Below, in pieces: positions 1 through 6,608 of a stretch of 12,575 nt of DNA; the first letter of the stretch is position 1; the number at the start of each line of letters is the position of its first letter. This DNA is from CAYQUC01 sp964514215 (GTDB taxonomy: Bacteria; Pseudomonadota; Gammaproteobacteria; UBA6429; Thiohalophilaceae): assembly GCA_964514215.1 (NCBI GenBank), contig CAZEPW010000079.1, forward strand, positions 1 through 12,575, read 5' to 3'. Below the pieces are notes generated by a model. The model was not told the DNA's origin, ran no database searches, and saw only the letters and a list, made by a program, of their open reading frames with translations. The translations under genes and the position numbers were made by a program.

Positions 1-10
1 CAATATATTC

Positions 11-31
11 TACTGACAGAATTTGTCAGTA
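11..31. promoter_or_regulatory. Perfect 8-bp inverted repeat next to a TATAAT box
   Basis: TACTGACA (11-18) and TGTCAGTA (24-31) form a perfect inverted repeat around a 5-base centre. A TATAAT hexamer follows at 41-46. The arms are short and no T-run follows, so an operator is more likely than a terminator. The gene it would control is not visible, because the IS begins about 30 bases downstream. The regulator is unknown. Confidence 0.35.
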
Positions 32-85
32 GTGTCGGTATATAATATAAATTATCACTGCTGTCCCGTTAACTGAAACAAAAAA

Positions 86-154
86 GGCTTAAATCTCAAT
101 GAACTGTTACAATGGAAGTGCGAACAAACACTATAATAGAAGGAGATTTAAGCC
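86..154 (+). promoter_or_regulatory. Leader inverted repeat overlapping the transposase ribosome-binding site
   Basis: GGCTTAAATCTC at 86-97 is perfectly complementary to GAGATTTAAGCC at 143-154, which ends one base before the transposase ATG at 155. The Shine-Dalgarno AAGGAGA (140-146) overlaps the right arm. In an RNA that starts outside the element, the two arms would pair and hide the ribosome-binding site. Known IS elements such as IS10 and IS50 use hairpins of this kind so that transcription from neighbouring genes does not switch on transposition. A TATAAT hexamer at 132-137 lies between the arms and could belong to an internal promoter whose transcript lacks the left arm, although its TTACAA partner (107-112) is spaced a long 19 bases away. 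Confidence 0.6.
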
Positions 155-1203
155 ATGGCACATCATAACACCGTATTTTCACAATTGCTCAAATTTATCC
201 CCCGACATGAATTCGAGAGCCTTGCAAAACAGCACCATACAGGCCGTTCATTTCGAACAGCCTCGAGATGGTCGCAGTTCGTGACCATGGCTATGGCACA
301 ACTGGCCGGGCGAAACAGCTTGCGGGATATAGTTGAGAATATCTCGGCGCAAGCCCACCGTCTTTATCACCTCGGTAGTACAAAATTGTCCCGTTCCAAT
401 TTATCTCGCATAAATGATAGCAAGCCACATTCACTGTACGAAGCCTTGTTCGGAAAACTGTTAAGCCGCTGCCGGGGCATCGTTCCCGGTCATGATTTCC
501 GGTTCAGCCATCCACTGTATTCGCTGGATGCCTCAACGATTGATCTATGCCTGTCGGTTTTCCCCCCTGGGCGGATTTTCGAACCACGAAAGGTGCGATA
601 AAACTGCATGTTGGACTGAACCATGGCGGGTACTTGCCCGAGTTTGTGACGGTCACCTAAGGCAAAAACCATGATGTGACTGTGGGTCGCACACTGGAAT
701 TCCCCAAGGGCAGTATTGTCGCCGTTGATAAGGGCTATAACGACTACACTTGGTATAAGCAACTGACTGACAAGGGAATATACTTTGTTACCCGACTCAG
801 AACCAATGCAAAATACCGCACAGTCAGTCGTCGAGCGGTATTAAAAAGCAAGGGATTAATCTGCGATCAAACCATCGAGTTCACCGGCATTCAAACGGCA
901 AAGAAGTGCCCTGTTCAATTACGCTGCATCGGTTATCGGGATGCACAAACAGGAAAGCGTTATATGTTTCTGAGCAACAACTTCAAGTTATCGGCTAAAA
1001 CCATTGCTGATATTTACAAAGCAAGATGGCAGGTCGAATTATTTTTCAAATGGATCAAGCAAAACCTGAAGATCAAATCATTTGTGGGTACCAGTAAGAA
1101 TGCGCTCTTGACACAGGTATGGATTGCCCTGTGTGTGTATTTGCTTCTGACCTTTCTCAAGTTCCAGTCGAAGTTACAGAAAAGCACGCAACAAATTTTA
1201 TAA
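155..1203 (+). pseudogene. IS4-family transposase, frameshifted and with an internal stop
   Basis: DDE transposase of the IS4 family, with an N-terminal region of the DUF4372 type, which would cut and move the element. The first frame (155-601) runs from the ATG to the Leu-Asp-Ala-Ser segment that carries the first catalytic Asp. At the six-C run (562-567) the frame is lost. From 568 the other frame continues correctly (Trp-Ala-Asp-Phe-Arg-Thr-Thr-Lys-Gly-Ala-Ile-Lys) but meets TAA at 658-660, where a glutamate codon is the likely ancestor. It then runs to 1203 with the second catalytic motif (Val-Asp-Lys-Gly-Tyr). The IS4 signature Tyr-x2-Arg-x3-Glu-x6-Lys is at 1015-1059. The C-terminus looks short for the family; 1204-1263 may be its decayed end. 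The Shine-Dalgarno AAGGAGA precedes the ATG at good spacing. Certainly inactive as written, unless a programmed frameshift and readthrough are assumed. Confidence 0.85.
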
Positions 1204-1285
1204 GTTATAAGTTAACAAAGCATTTATATGACAGTACTGGGACGGTATTAGGAAGTTTACCAACAGCTGCCTTTGACAAATGGAC

Positions 1286-1332
1286 AAAACGGGATAGCCA
1301 ACATTTAAATCAATGAATGGCTGTCCCGTTTT
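1286..1332. terminator. Hairpin between the IS right end and gpsA, candidate bidirectional terminator
   Basis: AAAACGGGATAGCC (1286-1299) pairs with GGCTGTCCCGTTTT (1319-1332): a 14-bp stem with a single G-U pair and a 19-base loop. In both directions the GC core is followed by a short T-run. It lies 20 bases past the gpsA stop on the minus strand, so it could end the arsR-to-gpsA transcript and also block transcription leaving the IS. The long loop is unusual for an intrinsic terminator. The left arm is also the proposed IS right terminal repeat, so the structure may have arisen from IS ends. Confidence 0.45.
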
Positions 1333-1352
1333 ATATACCGGATTACTTATTT

Positions 1353-2375
1353 TTAATCAATTTCTGCTTTAAGATCGCGCGTTAATAGGCTTTGCACGGC
1401 TGTTTTAGGGTCGAGCTGTTGATGTAATACTTTATAGACTTGTTGTGCAATTGGCATATCGATATTTTTTAATTGCGCTAAACGATAAACTTCAGCTGCC
1501 GTATTGATCCCTTCAACAACCTGACCAATTTCTTCACAGGCACTAGCAATGGATTTACCTTGTCCGATGGCAAGGCCAAGACGGCGGTTACGTGATTGAT
1601 CATCGGTGCAGGTTAAAATTAGATCACCCAAGCCGGATAGTCCCATCAGCGTTTGTTTTTGTGCACCAAAACTCACCCCCAAACGCATCATTTCATGCAA
1701 ACCTCGAGTGATTAATGCGGAACGGGAGTTTGCCCCAAAACCTAAGCCATCGGTAATACCGGCGGCAACGGCTAATACATTTTTTATTGCACCGCCCAAT
1801 TGCACGCCCGGCATATCGTCACTGGTATAAGCTCGCATATAGGAGTTTTGCAAGCTGGCTGCAATTTCTGTTGCAAATGCGGTGTCGCTCGAAGCAACGG
1901 TAATGGCGCTTGGCAAACCCATTGCGATTTCTTTTGCAAAATTAGGGCCCGACAATAATGAATAACTGCGATTAGCGCCTAACTCTTCAATGGCAACATC
2001 GAGTAAAAACTTACAACTGCCTTTTTCTAAACCTTTTGTTGCCCACATTATTTTTTGATCGGCATTAATCAGGGGTTTGATTTTAAGCAGCGTTTCTCGA
2101 AATGCGTGGCTTGGAACCACAATTAATAAATACTGCAAATCCAATAATGCATTTGCCAAATCTCTGCTCGGTACAATATTGGCAGGAAATTTAATTCCGG
2201 GTAAGTATCGCCGATTTTCGCTATCGGCTATTAAATCCTTTATATGCGCTTCATTGTGCGACCATAGGGTAACATCAAAATCATTGTTGGCATACAGTAA
2301 CGCTAAAGCCGTACCCCATGATCCGGCACCAAGAATCGTTATTTTTGATTTACTGCCGCTTGCTGTAGTGAGCAT
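1353..2375 (-). CDS. gpsA: Glycerol-3-phosphate dehydrogenase [NAD(P)+]
   Basis: Cytosolic enzyme that reduces dihydroxyacetone phosphate to sn-glycerol 3-phosphate, the backbone for phospholipid synthesis. The 340-residue product has the normal family length. An N-terminal Rossmann fold shows Gly16-Ala-Gly-Ser-Trp-Gly21 for NAD(P) binding. Further family motifs are Ala-Thr-Lys-Gly-Leu-Glu (112-117), Ser-Gly-Pro-Asn-Phe-Ala-Lys-Glu-Ile (142-150), Gly-Gly-Ala-Ile-Lys198, which holds the catalytic lysine, and Gly-Leu-Ser-Gly-Leu-Gly-Asp (245-251). The ATG lies 5 bases after the secB stop and has no clear Shine-Dalgarno of its own, so translation is probably coupled to secB. The secB-gpsA pairing is conserved in gammaproteobacteria. 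It is the last gene of the minus-strand block. Confidence 0.97.
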   Translation of the reverse strand: MLTTASGSKSKITILGAGSWGTALALLYANNDFDVTLWSHNEAHIKDLIADSENRRYLPGIKFPANIVPSRDLANALLDLQYLLIVVPSHAFRETLLKIKPLINADQKIMWATKGLEKGSCKFLLDVAIEELGANRSYSLLSGPNFAKEIAMGLPSAITVASSDTAFATEIAASLQNSYMRAYTSDDMPGVQLGGAIKNVLAVAAGITDGLGFGANSRSALITRGLHEMMRLGVSFGAQKQTLMGLSGLGDLILTCTDDQSRNRRLGLAIGQGKSIASACEEIGQVVEGINTAAEVYRLAQLKNIDMPIAQQVYKVLHQQLDPKTAVQSLLTRDLKAEID

Positions 2376-2380
2376 TGCAA

Positions 2381-2887
2381 CTAATGAGTCGTTGCTTCAG
2401 CAAGATCGGACTTACTTTGTGATTCTAAATGTTGTTGGTATAAGGCATCAAAATTAACCGGTGCCAATAGTAATTGCGGAAAACCGCCACGGGTGACTAA
2501 GTCTGAAATAGCTTCACGAGCATAGGGGAATAGTGCATTAGGACAAAAGCTACCTAAAATTGCGCCCATGTCGGTATCACTAAAACCATTAATGGTAAAT
2601 AAACCGGCTTGATGCACTTCGGTTAAATAAATTGTTTCATCTGAAATTTTAACGGTAATGGTGATCGTTAACACCACCTCATAAACTGATTCCGTTTCAG
2701 TCTTATTCGCACCGGTATTAAGCTCCATATTAACATCCGGATTCCATTCTTTAAGAAACACCGAAGGCGTGTTTGGGGACTCAAATGAAATATCTTTAGT
2801 GTATATTTTTTGGATAACTAATTGTTGTTCCGATGCATTACTTTCCGAAACGTTATTTTTTGGTGCTTTGTTGTCTGAATCTGACAT
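2381..2887 (-). CDS. secB: Protein-export chaperone SecB
   Basis: Cytosolic tetrameric chaperone that keeps preproteins unfolded and passes them to SecA for Sec export. The 168-residue product aligns along its length with E. coli SecB (155 residues). Landmarks are Ile-Tyr-Thr-Lys-Asp-Ile-Ser-Phe-Glu near residue 30, Val-Tyr-Glu-Val-Val-Leu near 70, Cys-Pro-Asn-x-Leu-Phe-Pro-Tyr-Ala-Arg-Glu near 115-125 and Gly-x-Phe-Pro-Gln-Leu-x-Leu-Ala-Pro-Val-Asn-Phe-Asp-Ala-Leu near 135-150. The hydrophilic N-terminus before the conserved core is about ten residues longer than in E. coli and is rich in Ser, Asn and Asp. AGG lies 9 bases before the ATG. It sits between trxC and gpsA; in E. coli the upstream neighbour is grxC. 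Confidence 0.97.
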   Translation of the reverse strand: MSDSDNKAPKNNVSESNASEQQLVIQKIYTKDISFESPNTPSVFLKEWNPDVNMELNTGANKTETESVYEVVLTITITVKISDETIYLTEVHQAGLFTINGFSDTDMGAILGSFCPNALFPYAREAISDLVTRGGFPQLLLAPVNFDALYQQHLESQSKSDLAEATTH

Positions 2888-2933
2888 TGATCTTTACCTG
2901 CATTATAAATTTTAAGAAATTAATTACTGCGTA

Positions 2934-3368
2934 TTAAATATGTTGTTTTACCCAAGCAACAAGCGAACTCAGCTCCATAGCACCTGCGGTTCTGGTCACT
3001 TCGTGTGCATTTTTAAAAATAGCCAGCGTTGGAATACTTTGGATTCGGTATTGTGCTGCAATATTTTGTTGTGCTTCGGTATTCACTTTGGCGAGTCTAA
3101 CGAGCGGTTCTAATTGTTTTGCGGCTTGTTCAAAAATCGGTGTCATCATTTTACACGGACCACACCATGGCGCCCAAAAATCGACTAACACCGGTATATC
3201 ACTTTTACCAATATGATTGGTGAAATTAACCGTCGTTAACTCTATGGGTTTTGCTTGAAACAATTTTGATTTGCAGTGACCACAGCTAGCGCCATGTTGC
3301 AGCTTATCTTTTGGCACACGATTGGTGCTATTACAATCCGGGCAGATGATGTGTAGCGAGTCTGTCAT
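2934..3368 (-). CDS. trxC: Thioredoxin 2 with N-terminal zinc finger
   Basis: Cytosolic thiol-disulfide reductase. The product (144 residues; E. coli TrxC has 139) begins with two CxxC pairs, Cys9-Pro-Asp-Cys12 and Cys29-Gly-His-Cys32, the zinc-binding module that separates thioredoxin 2 from thioredoxin 1. The thioredoxin fold follows, with active site Trp68-Cys69-Gly-Pro-Cys72 and the cis-proline loop Ile112-Pro113-Thr114. AGG lies 7 bases before the ATG. It lies between grxC (78-base gap) and secB (46-base gap) on the same strand and is probably co-transcribed. In E. coli trxC belongs to the OxyR regulon and lies elsewhere, so its place in the grxC-secB cluster is unusual. Function is secure; in vivo targets are not known from sequence. 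Confidence 0.95.
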   Translation of the reverse strand: MTDSLHIICPDCNSTNRVPKDKLQHGASCGHCKSKLFQAKPIELTTVNFTNHIGKSDIPVLVDFWAPWCGPCKMMTPIFEQAAKQLEPLVRLAKVNTEAQQNIAAQYRIQSIPTLAIFKNAHEVTRTAGAMELSSLVAWVKQHI

Positions 3369-3446
3369 AAAAAAACCTGTGAACTAATATTTAAGATTCA
3401 GCTGGCTTGCTAACAAGTGTGCTACTGCAACATTCAGATTGAATTA

Positions 3447-3713
3447 TTACGCGACACTAATACCAAGCAACGAATCAAGTTTGCCTTGTGCTTCAAGCGC
3501 GTACAAATCATCACAACCACCAACATGGTTTTCACCAATAAAAATCTGCGGCACACTAGTAACACCATTACTTTTGTTAGTCATAATTTGCCGTAACTCG
3601 GGATTACCGTCAACCATAAGTTCTTCAAAATCAATATTTTTATTCTTTAATAACATTTTAGCTCGAAAGCAGTATGGGCACGTTGCAGTGCTATACATAA
3701 TTACATTTGGCAT
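3447..3713 (-). CDS. grxC: Glutaredoxin 3
   Basis: Small glutathione-dependent dithiol oxidoreductase of the cytosol that reduces protein disulfides and glutathione mixed disulfides. The 88-residue product has the classical active site Cys12-Pro-Tyr-Cys15, the Thr-Ser-Val-Pro55 cis-proline loop and the glutathione-binding segment Gly65-Gly-Cys-Asp-Asp-Leu70, all typical of class I glutaredoxins of the GrxC group. AAGGA lies about 10 bases upstream of the ATG. The rhodanese gene ends 33 bases upstream, and the order rhodanese-grxC-(trxC)-secB-gpsA follows the enterobacterial cluster apart from the inserted trxC. Confidence 0.96.
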   Translation of the reverse strand: MPNVIMYSTATCPYCFRAKMLLKNKNIDFEELMVDGNPELRQIMTNKSNGVTSVPQIFIGENHVGGCDDLYALEAQGKLDSLLGISVA

Positions 3714-3746
3714 CGGGGGAATGTCCTTGATTAAGTTAAGTTACGA

Positions 3747-4172
3747 TTATTGCTTAGTAATGGGCAAGCTGGCATTTTGCCACGCCATGATGCCACCACT
3801 GAGATTATGAATGTGCTCAAAGCCACTTTTCTTTAAAATTCCGCAAACATGTGCCGAACGATTACCACTGCGACAATTGACGATAATTGGCTTTTGTTTA
3901 TATTTCTCTAATTCTGATAGGCGTTTGTTGATACCACCTTGTGGAATATGAATGGCATTAACAATGTGCCCTGAATCAAATTCTTTGCTTTCGCGAACGT
4001 CAAGAATAACAGCATCATCATGGTTAATCAGTTGTGTTGCTTGAGATGGTGATATTGGGTTATAACCTTTTAATTTTGCGCCAAATAAATTATTAAACAA
4101 CAAAACCAGTATTATGACAAAGGCGAGACTCAACATTAAATTTTCTGAAATAAATGCAGCTATTTGATCCAT
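3747..4172 (-). CDS. yibN: Membrane-anchored rhodanese-like sulfurtransferase (YibN type)
   Basis: Single-domain rhodanese with an N-terminal membrane anchor. A hydrophobic helix spans about residues 12-30. The rhodanese domain follows (about 38-137), with Ile-Leu-Asp-Val-Arg-Glu at 56-61 and the active-site loop Cys100-Arg-Ser-Gly-Asn-Arg-Ser106. Cys100 would carry a persulfide during sulfur transfer. Length (141 residues) and position upstream of grxC match E. coli YibN (about 143 residues). The natural donor and acceptor are not established. Its place directly downstream of a regulator with SqrR/BigR-like cysteines suggests, but does not prove, a role in sulfide or persulfide metabolism. 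Its ATG is preceded by a weak GGA. Confidence 0.9.
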   Translation of the reverse strand: MDQIAAFISENLMLSLAFVIILVLLFNNLFGAKLKGYNPISPSQATQLINHDDAVILDVRESKEFDSGHIVNAIHIPQGGINKRLSELEKYKQKPIIVNCRSGNRSAHVCGILKKSGFEHIHNLSGGIMAWQNASLPITKQ

Positions 4173-4285
4173 TAATTTTTTCCAATGATTTCTAGGTATT
4201 TTCTGCCATACACTGCCGTAGGGCGTGTGACATACATGAACGTGGTTAATTTACATCATTGATGGTGACATTATTTGCTTCAGGG

Positions 4286-4612
4286 TTAATCTGGAGTACA
4301 AAAAACTTCACGCATCATCACAATTAAGCGCAGTGTACGCGCATCACCAACACGGTAATAGACACGGTTAGCATCTTTACGTGAGGCTAATATACCTTTG
4401 TCGCGTAATATCGCGAGATGTTGTGATATATTACTTTGGGATGTACCAACATTTTCGACAATGTCTTGGACACTGACTTCCTGATCCCCTAAAGTACATA
4501 AAATCTTTAGGCGCAACGGGTGTGACATTGCTTTGAGTGAACGCGAAGCGCGATCGATATCTTCTTCACGAGTTATTAAACCTACACTTTCAAATTGGTT
4601 CATACTATTCAT
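4286..4612 (-). CDS. ArsR-family winged-helix repressor, candidate persulfide sensor
   Basis: DNA-binding repressor of the ArsR/SmtB family, 108 residues. The winged helix-turn-helix covers about residues 25-90; the recognition helix lies around Ser58-Gln-Ser-Asn-Ile-Ser-Gln-His-Leu, followed by a wing with Arg-Lys-Asp-Ala-Asn-Arg-Val-Tyr-Tyr-Arg. The metal-binding Glu-Leu-Cys-Val-Cys motif of arsenic and cadmium sensors is absent. The only two cysteines are Cys39 (Lys-Ile-Leu-Cys) and Cys105 (Val-Phe-Cys). Their 66-residue spacing and positions resemble the sensor pair of SqrR and BigR, which forms a tetrasulfide bridge with reactive sulfur. That assignment is inference. The ATG at 4612 has AAGG 11 bases upstream; a second in-frame ATG at 4603 is possible. 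The gene is separated from the rhodanese by 113 bases, and inverted repeats upstream may be its operator. Confidence 0.85.
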   Translation of the reverse strand: MNSMNQFESVGLITREEDIDRASRSLKAMSHPLRLKILCTLGDQEVSVQDIVENVGTSQSNISQHLAILRDKGILASRKDANRVYYRVGDARTLRLIVMMREVFCTPD

Positions 4613-5029
4613 GATACTTTTAACCTTATTGGTTCGGGGGACGTTAACTATTAATAAGCTTTAATACAAAATACCACTTGATGTATTTTTGCACTAAATC
4701 ATACTGTAACAGTATTTTAGTGTTTTAGTACATTACTAGTGTCTTTATTACTAAAACATTATACAATTATGTACCGATTTTAAAGTATTATTTTGATTAA
4801 TAAGAAGAATATTTGATTTAAATTAACTATTTTGCCTATTTCAGGGCATTTTGTTAACCACAAGTTTACTAATCGAAAGAATAAACATGAATTTATTGTG
4901 TATTTCACCTAGAAGTATACAAAACCGATGGATAAATAGTAAAATTCACACTCAGTTGTCGTTTAAAAAGCCCAACAAAATTTCATTATCATCATTTGCT
5001 AAAGTATTATATTACGTAGAGTTAAGTTA
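4613..5029. other. Divergent arsR-gpmI intergenic region
   Basis: This 417-base, very AT-rich spacer separates the two divergent blocks and must hold promoters for both. The left half (4692-4758) carries nested inverted repeats described separately. I could not choose a convincing -35/-10 pair for either direction. The right half holds a short reading frame (ATG at 4887 or TTG at 4851, stop at 5031-5033) whose stop overlaps the gpmI start codon. Its composition looks like translated AT-rich DNA, so I do not call it a gene. Confidence 0.6.
4692..4758. promoter_or_regulatory. Nested inverted repeats with a repeated TTTTAGTR motif, candidate ArsR-type operator
   Basis: The first palindrome, 4692-4722, reads CACTAAA, two spacer bases, ATACTGT, a central A, ACAGTAT, then TTTAGTG: two nested 7-bp arm pairs. 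The second is TGTTTTAGTA (4721-4730) against TACTAAAACA (4749-4758), a perfect 10-bp pair. The shared half-site TTTAGTG/TTTAGTA occurs four times, twice in each orientation. The cluster starts 80 bases upstream of the arsR-type ATG. ArsR-family dimers usually bind imperfect palindromes near their own promoter, so autoregulation is the natural reading. Control of gpmI or of another regulator's target cannot be excluded. Confidence 0.55.
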
Positions 5030-6589
5030 TTGAATTATAAGCCTATTACACTCCTAATATTAGATGGATACGGTTATTCTGAGCAAATGGAAGGAAATGC
5101 CATTGCTCACGCAAAAACACCAAATATGGATCGCTACCTATCCGAGTATCCCCATAGTTTTATTCAATGCTCGGGTGCCGGTGTTGGTTTGCCGGCGGAT
5201 CAAATGGGCAACTCCGAAGTTGGGCACCTTAACCTCGGTGCCGGTCGAGTTGTTTATCAGGAATTTACCCGCGTTAATCGCTCGATAAAAACTGGTTCGT
5301 TTTTCACCAATCAAACGCTAACCGATGCAATGCAAGTAGCGATTGATAATAATAAAGCAGTGCACATCTTAGGCCTATTGTCCGACGGTGGCGTACATAG
5401 CCATGAAACACACATTCACGCCATGGCAGAATTAGCCATTAAACAAGGCGTACGCGAAGTCTATTTACACGCATTTCTCGACGGCCGTGATACTGCACCT
5501 CAAAGTGCCAGTGCTTCAATAGCCGCCATGCAGCAAAAATTTGATCGCGAACTTGGCCGAGGTCGAATCGCATCCATTATTGGTCGGTTTTTTGCGATGG
5601 ATCGAGACCACCGCTGGCCTCGCATCCAAGCAGCTTACGATTTAATAACTCAAGGCAAAGCCGAATTCAGCGCCACCTCGGCACAGGCCGGTTTAGAACA
5701 GGCATATGAACGTGGCGAAAAAGACGAGTTTGTCCAAGCCACGGCAATTATTCCAGAAGGAAAGTCGGCTGTGCGAGTTGAAGATGGTGATGTGATTGTC
5801 TTTATGAATTACCGTTCAGATCGTGCACGACAAATTACCTTGCCGTTTATTGAAACTGAATTTGATGGTTTTAAACGTGAGCATCAACCCAAATTAGGTC
5901 AGTTCGTCAGTCTAACCGAATACAAATCCGAATATGATATTCCCGTGGCTTATCCACCGGAACGACTTAGCAATGTCTTTGGTGAAGTTATTTCAAAATT
6001 AGGCATGCACCAATTACGCATAGCCGAAACAGAAAAATATGCGCACGTAACGTTCTTTTTTAATGGTGGTCGCGAAGAGCCATTTGAATTTGAAGATCGC
6101 ATCTTGATATCGTCACCTAGCGAAGTGACAACTTATGATCAAAAACCAGAAATGAGTGCCGCAGAGGTGACTTCAAAATTAATTACCGCCATCGAAAGCG
6201 CTAAATATGACGTCATCATCTGTAACTTTGCAAACCCCGACATGGTTGGTCACACCGGTAATTTTGATGCAACCGTGTTAGCCATTGAATATTTAGATTC
6301 ATGTGTTGGTAAAGTAGTAACTGCTATCCAAAAAGCCGGTGGTGAAGTATTAATTACCGCCGACCATGGCAATGCCGAAAAAATGGAAAATAAAGAGACC
6401 GGGCAAGTGCATACCGCGCACACATCAAACGTAGTTCCGTGCGTCTATATTGGCCGTCCTGCTACAATGTCAGAAAATGGTGCATTATCGGATGTTGGCC
6501 CCACGTTAATCAATATGCTCGGCATAGAAAAACCCAATGAAATGAATGGCGATAGTTTAATCACGATAACAACACCAGAATCTGAATAA
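5030..6589 (+). CDS. gpmI: 2,3-bisphosphoglycerate-independent phosphoglycerate mutase
   Basis: Cytosolic glycolytic enzyme interconverting 3- and 2-phosphoglycerate with two Mn ions and a phosphoserine intermediate. The product has 519 residues (E. coli about 514). Visible ligands: Asp12 in Leu-Asp-Gly-Tyr-Gly, catalytic Ser62 in Met-Gly-Asn-Ser-Glu-Val-Gly-His, Asp404 and His408 in Asn-Pro-Asp-Met-Val-Gly-His, Asp445 and His446 in Ala-Asp-His-Gly-Asn-Ala-Glu, and His464 in Thr-Ala-His-Thr-Ser-Asn. Substrate-binding segments include Asp151-Gly-Arg-Asp and Arg262-Ser-Asp-Arg-Ala. The TTG at 5030 is the only start that gives the usual short N-terminus before Ile-Leu-Asp-Gly; the Shine-Dalgarno (GTAGAG, about 8 bases upstream) is weak. 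It starts the plus-strand envelope block, as in E. coli, where gpmI precedes envC. Confidence 0.96.
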   Translation: MNYKPITLLILDGYGYSEQMEGNAIAHAKTPNMDRYLSEYPHSFIQCSGAGVGLPADQMGNSEVGHLNLGAGRVVYQEFTRVNRSIKTGSFFTNQTLTDAMQVAIDNNKAVHILGLLSDGGVHSHETHIHAMAELAIKQGVREVYLHAFLDGRDTAPQSASASIAAMQQKFDRELGRGRIASIIGRFFAMDRDHRWPRIQAAYDLITQGKAEFSATSAQAGLEQAYERGEKDEFVQATAIIPEGKSAVRVEDGDVIVFMNYRSDRARQITLPFIETEFDGFKREHQPKLGQFVSLTEYKSEYDIPVAYPPERLSNVFGEVISKLGMHQLRIAETEKYAHVTFFFNGGREEPFEFEDRILISSPSEVTTYDQKPEMSAAEVTSKLITAIESAKYDVIICNFANPDMVGHTGNFDATVLAIEYLDSCVGKVVTAIQKAGGEVLITADHGNAEKMENKETGQVHTAHTSNVVPCVYIGRPATMSENGALSDVGPTLINMLGIEKPNEMNGDSLITITTPESE

Positions 6590-6608
6590 TAATAATTTTA
6601 TATAGCCG

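Larger units (their letters stand above)
61..1297 (+). mobile_element. Degenerate IS4-family insertion sequence
   Basis: An element of about 1.24 kb built around one broken IS4-type transposase. The proposed left terminal repeat begins CTGTCCCGTT at 61-70. The right end, read on the minus strand from 1297, begins CTATCCCGTT, a 9 of 10 match in inverted orientation; similarity fades after that. I do not see a convincing target-site duplication: the bases left of 61 (ATTATCACTG) do not match those right of 1297 (CCAACATTTA). The element therefore appears old, with eroded ends, and the boundaries are approximate. It lies just downstream of gpsA and probably does not disrupt a gene visible here. 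Confidence 0.6.

Noticed and set aside
50..1310. Target-site duplication around the IS
   Set aside because: No matching 9 to 12 base direct repeat was found next to 61 and 1297, even when allowing shifted ends.
1119..1316. Plus-strand frame across the IS right end
   Set aside because: It begins in the wrong frame inside the transposase and runs into the terminal repeat; best explained as decay of the transposase C-terminus.
4833..4852. TGCC/GGCA mini-hairpin followed by TTTTG
   Set aside because: The stem is only 4 bp plus a wobble pair, too weak to call a terminator.
4851..5033. Short plus-strand frame of 60 codons upstream of gpmI
   Set aside because: The TTG start lacks a ribosome-binding site, the amino-acid content looks like translated AT-rich DNA and nothing resembles a known peptide. 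Kept only as a coupling note.
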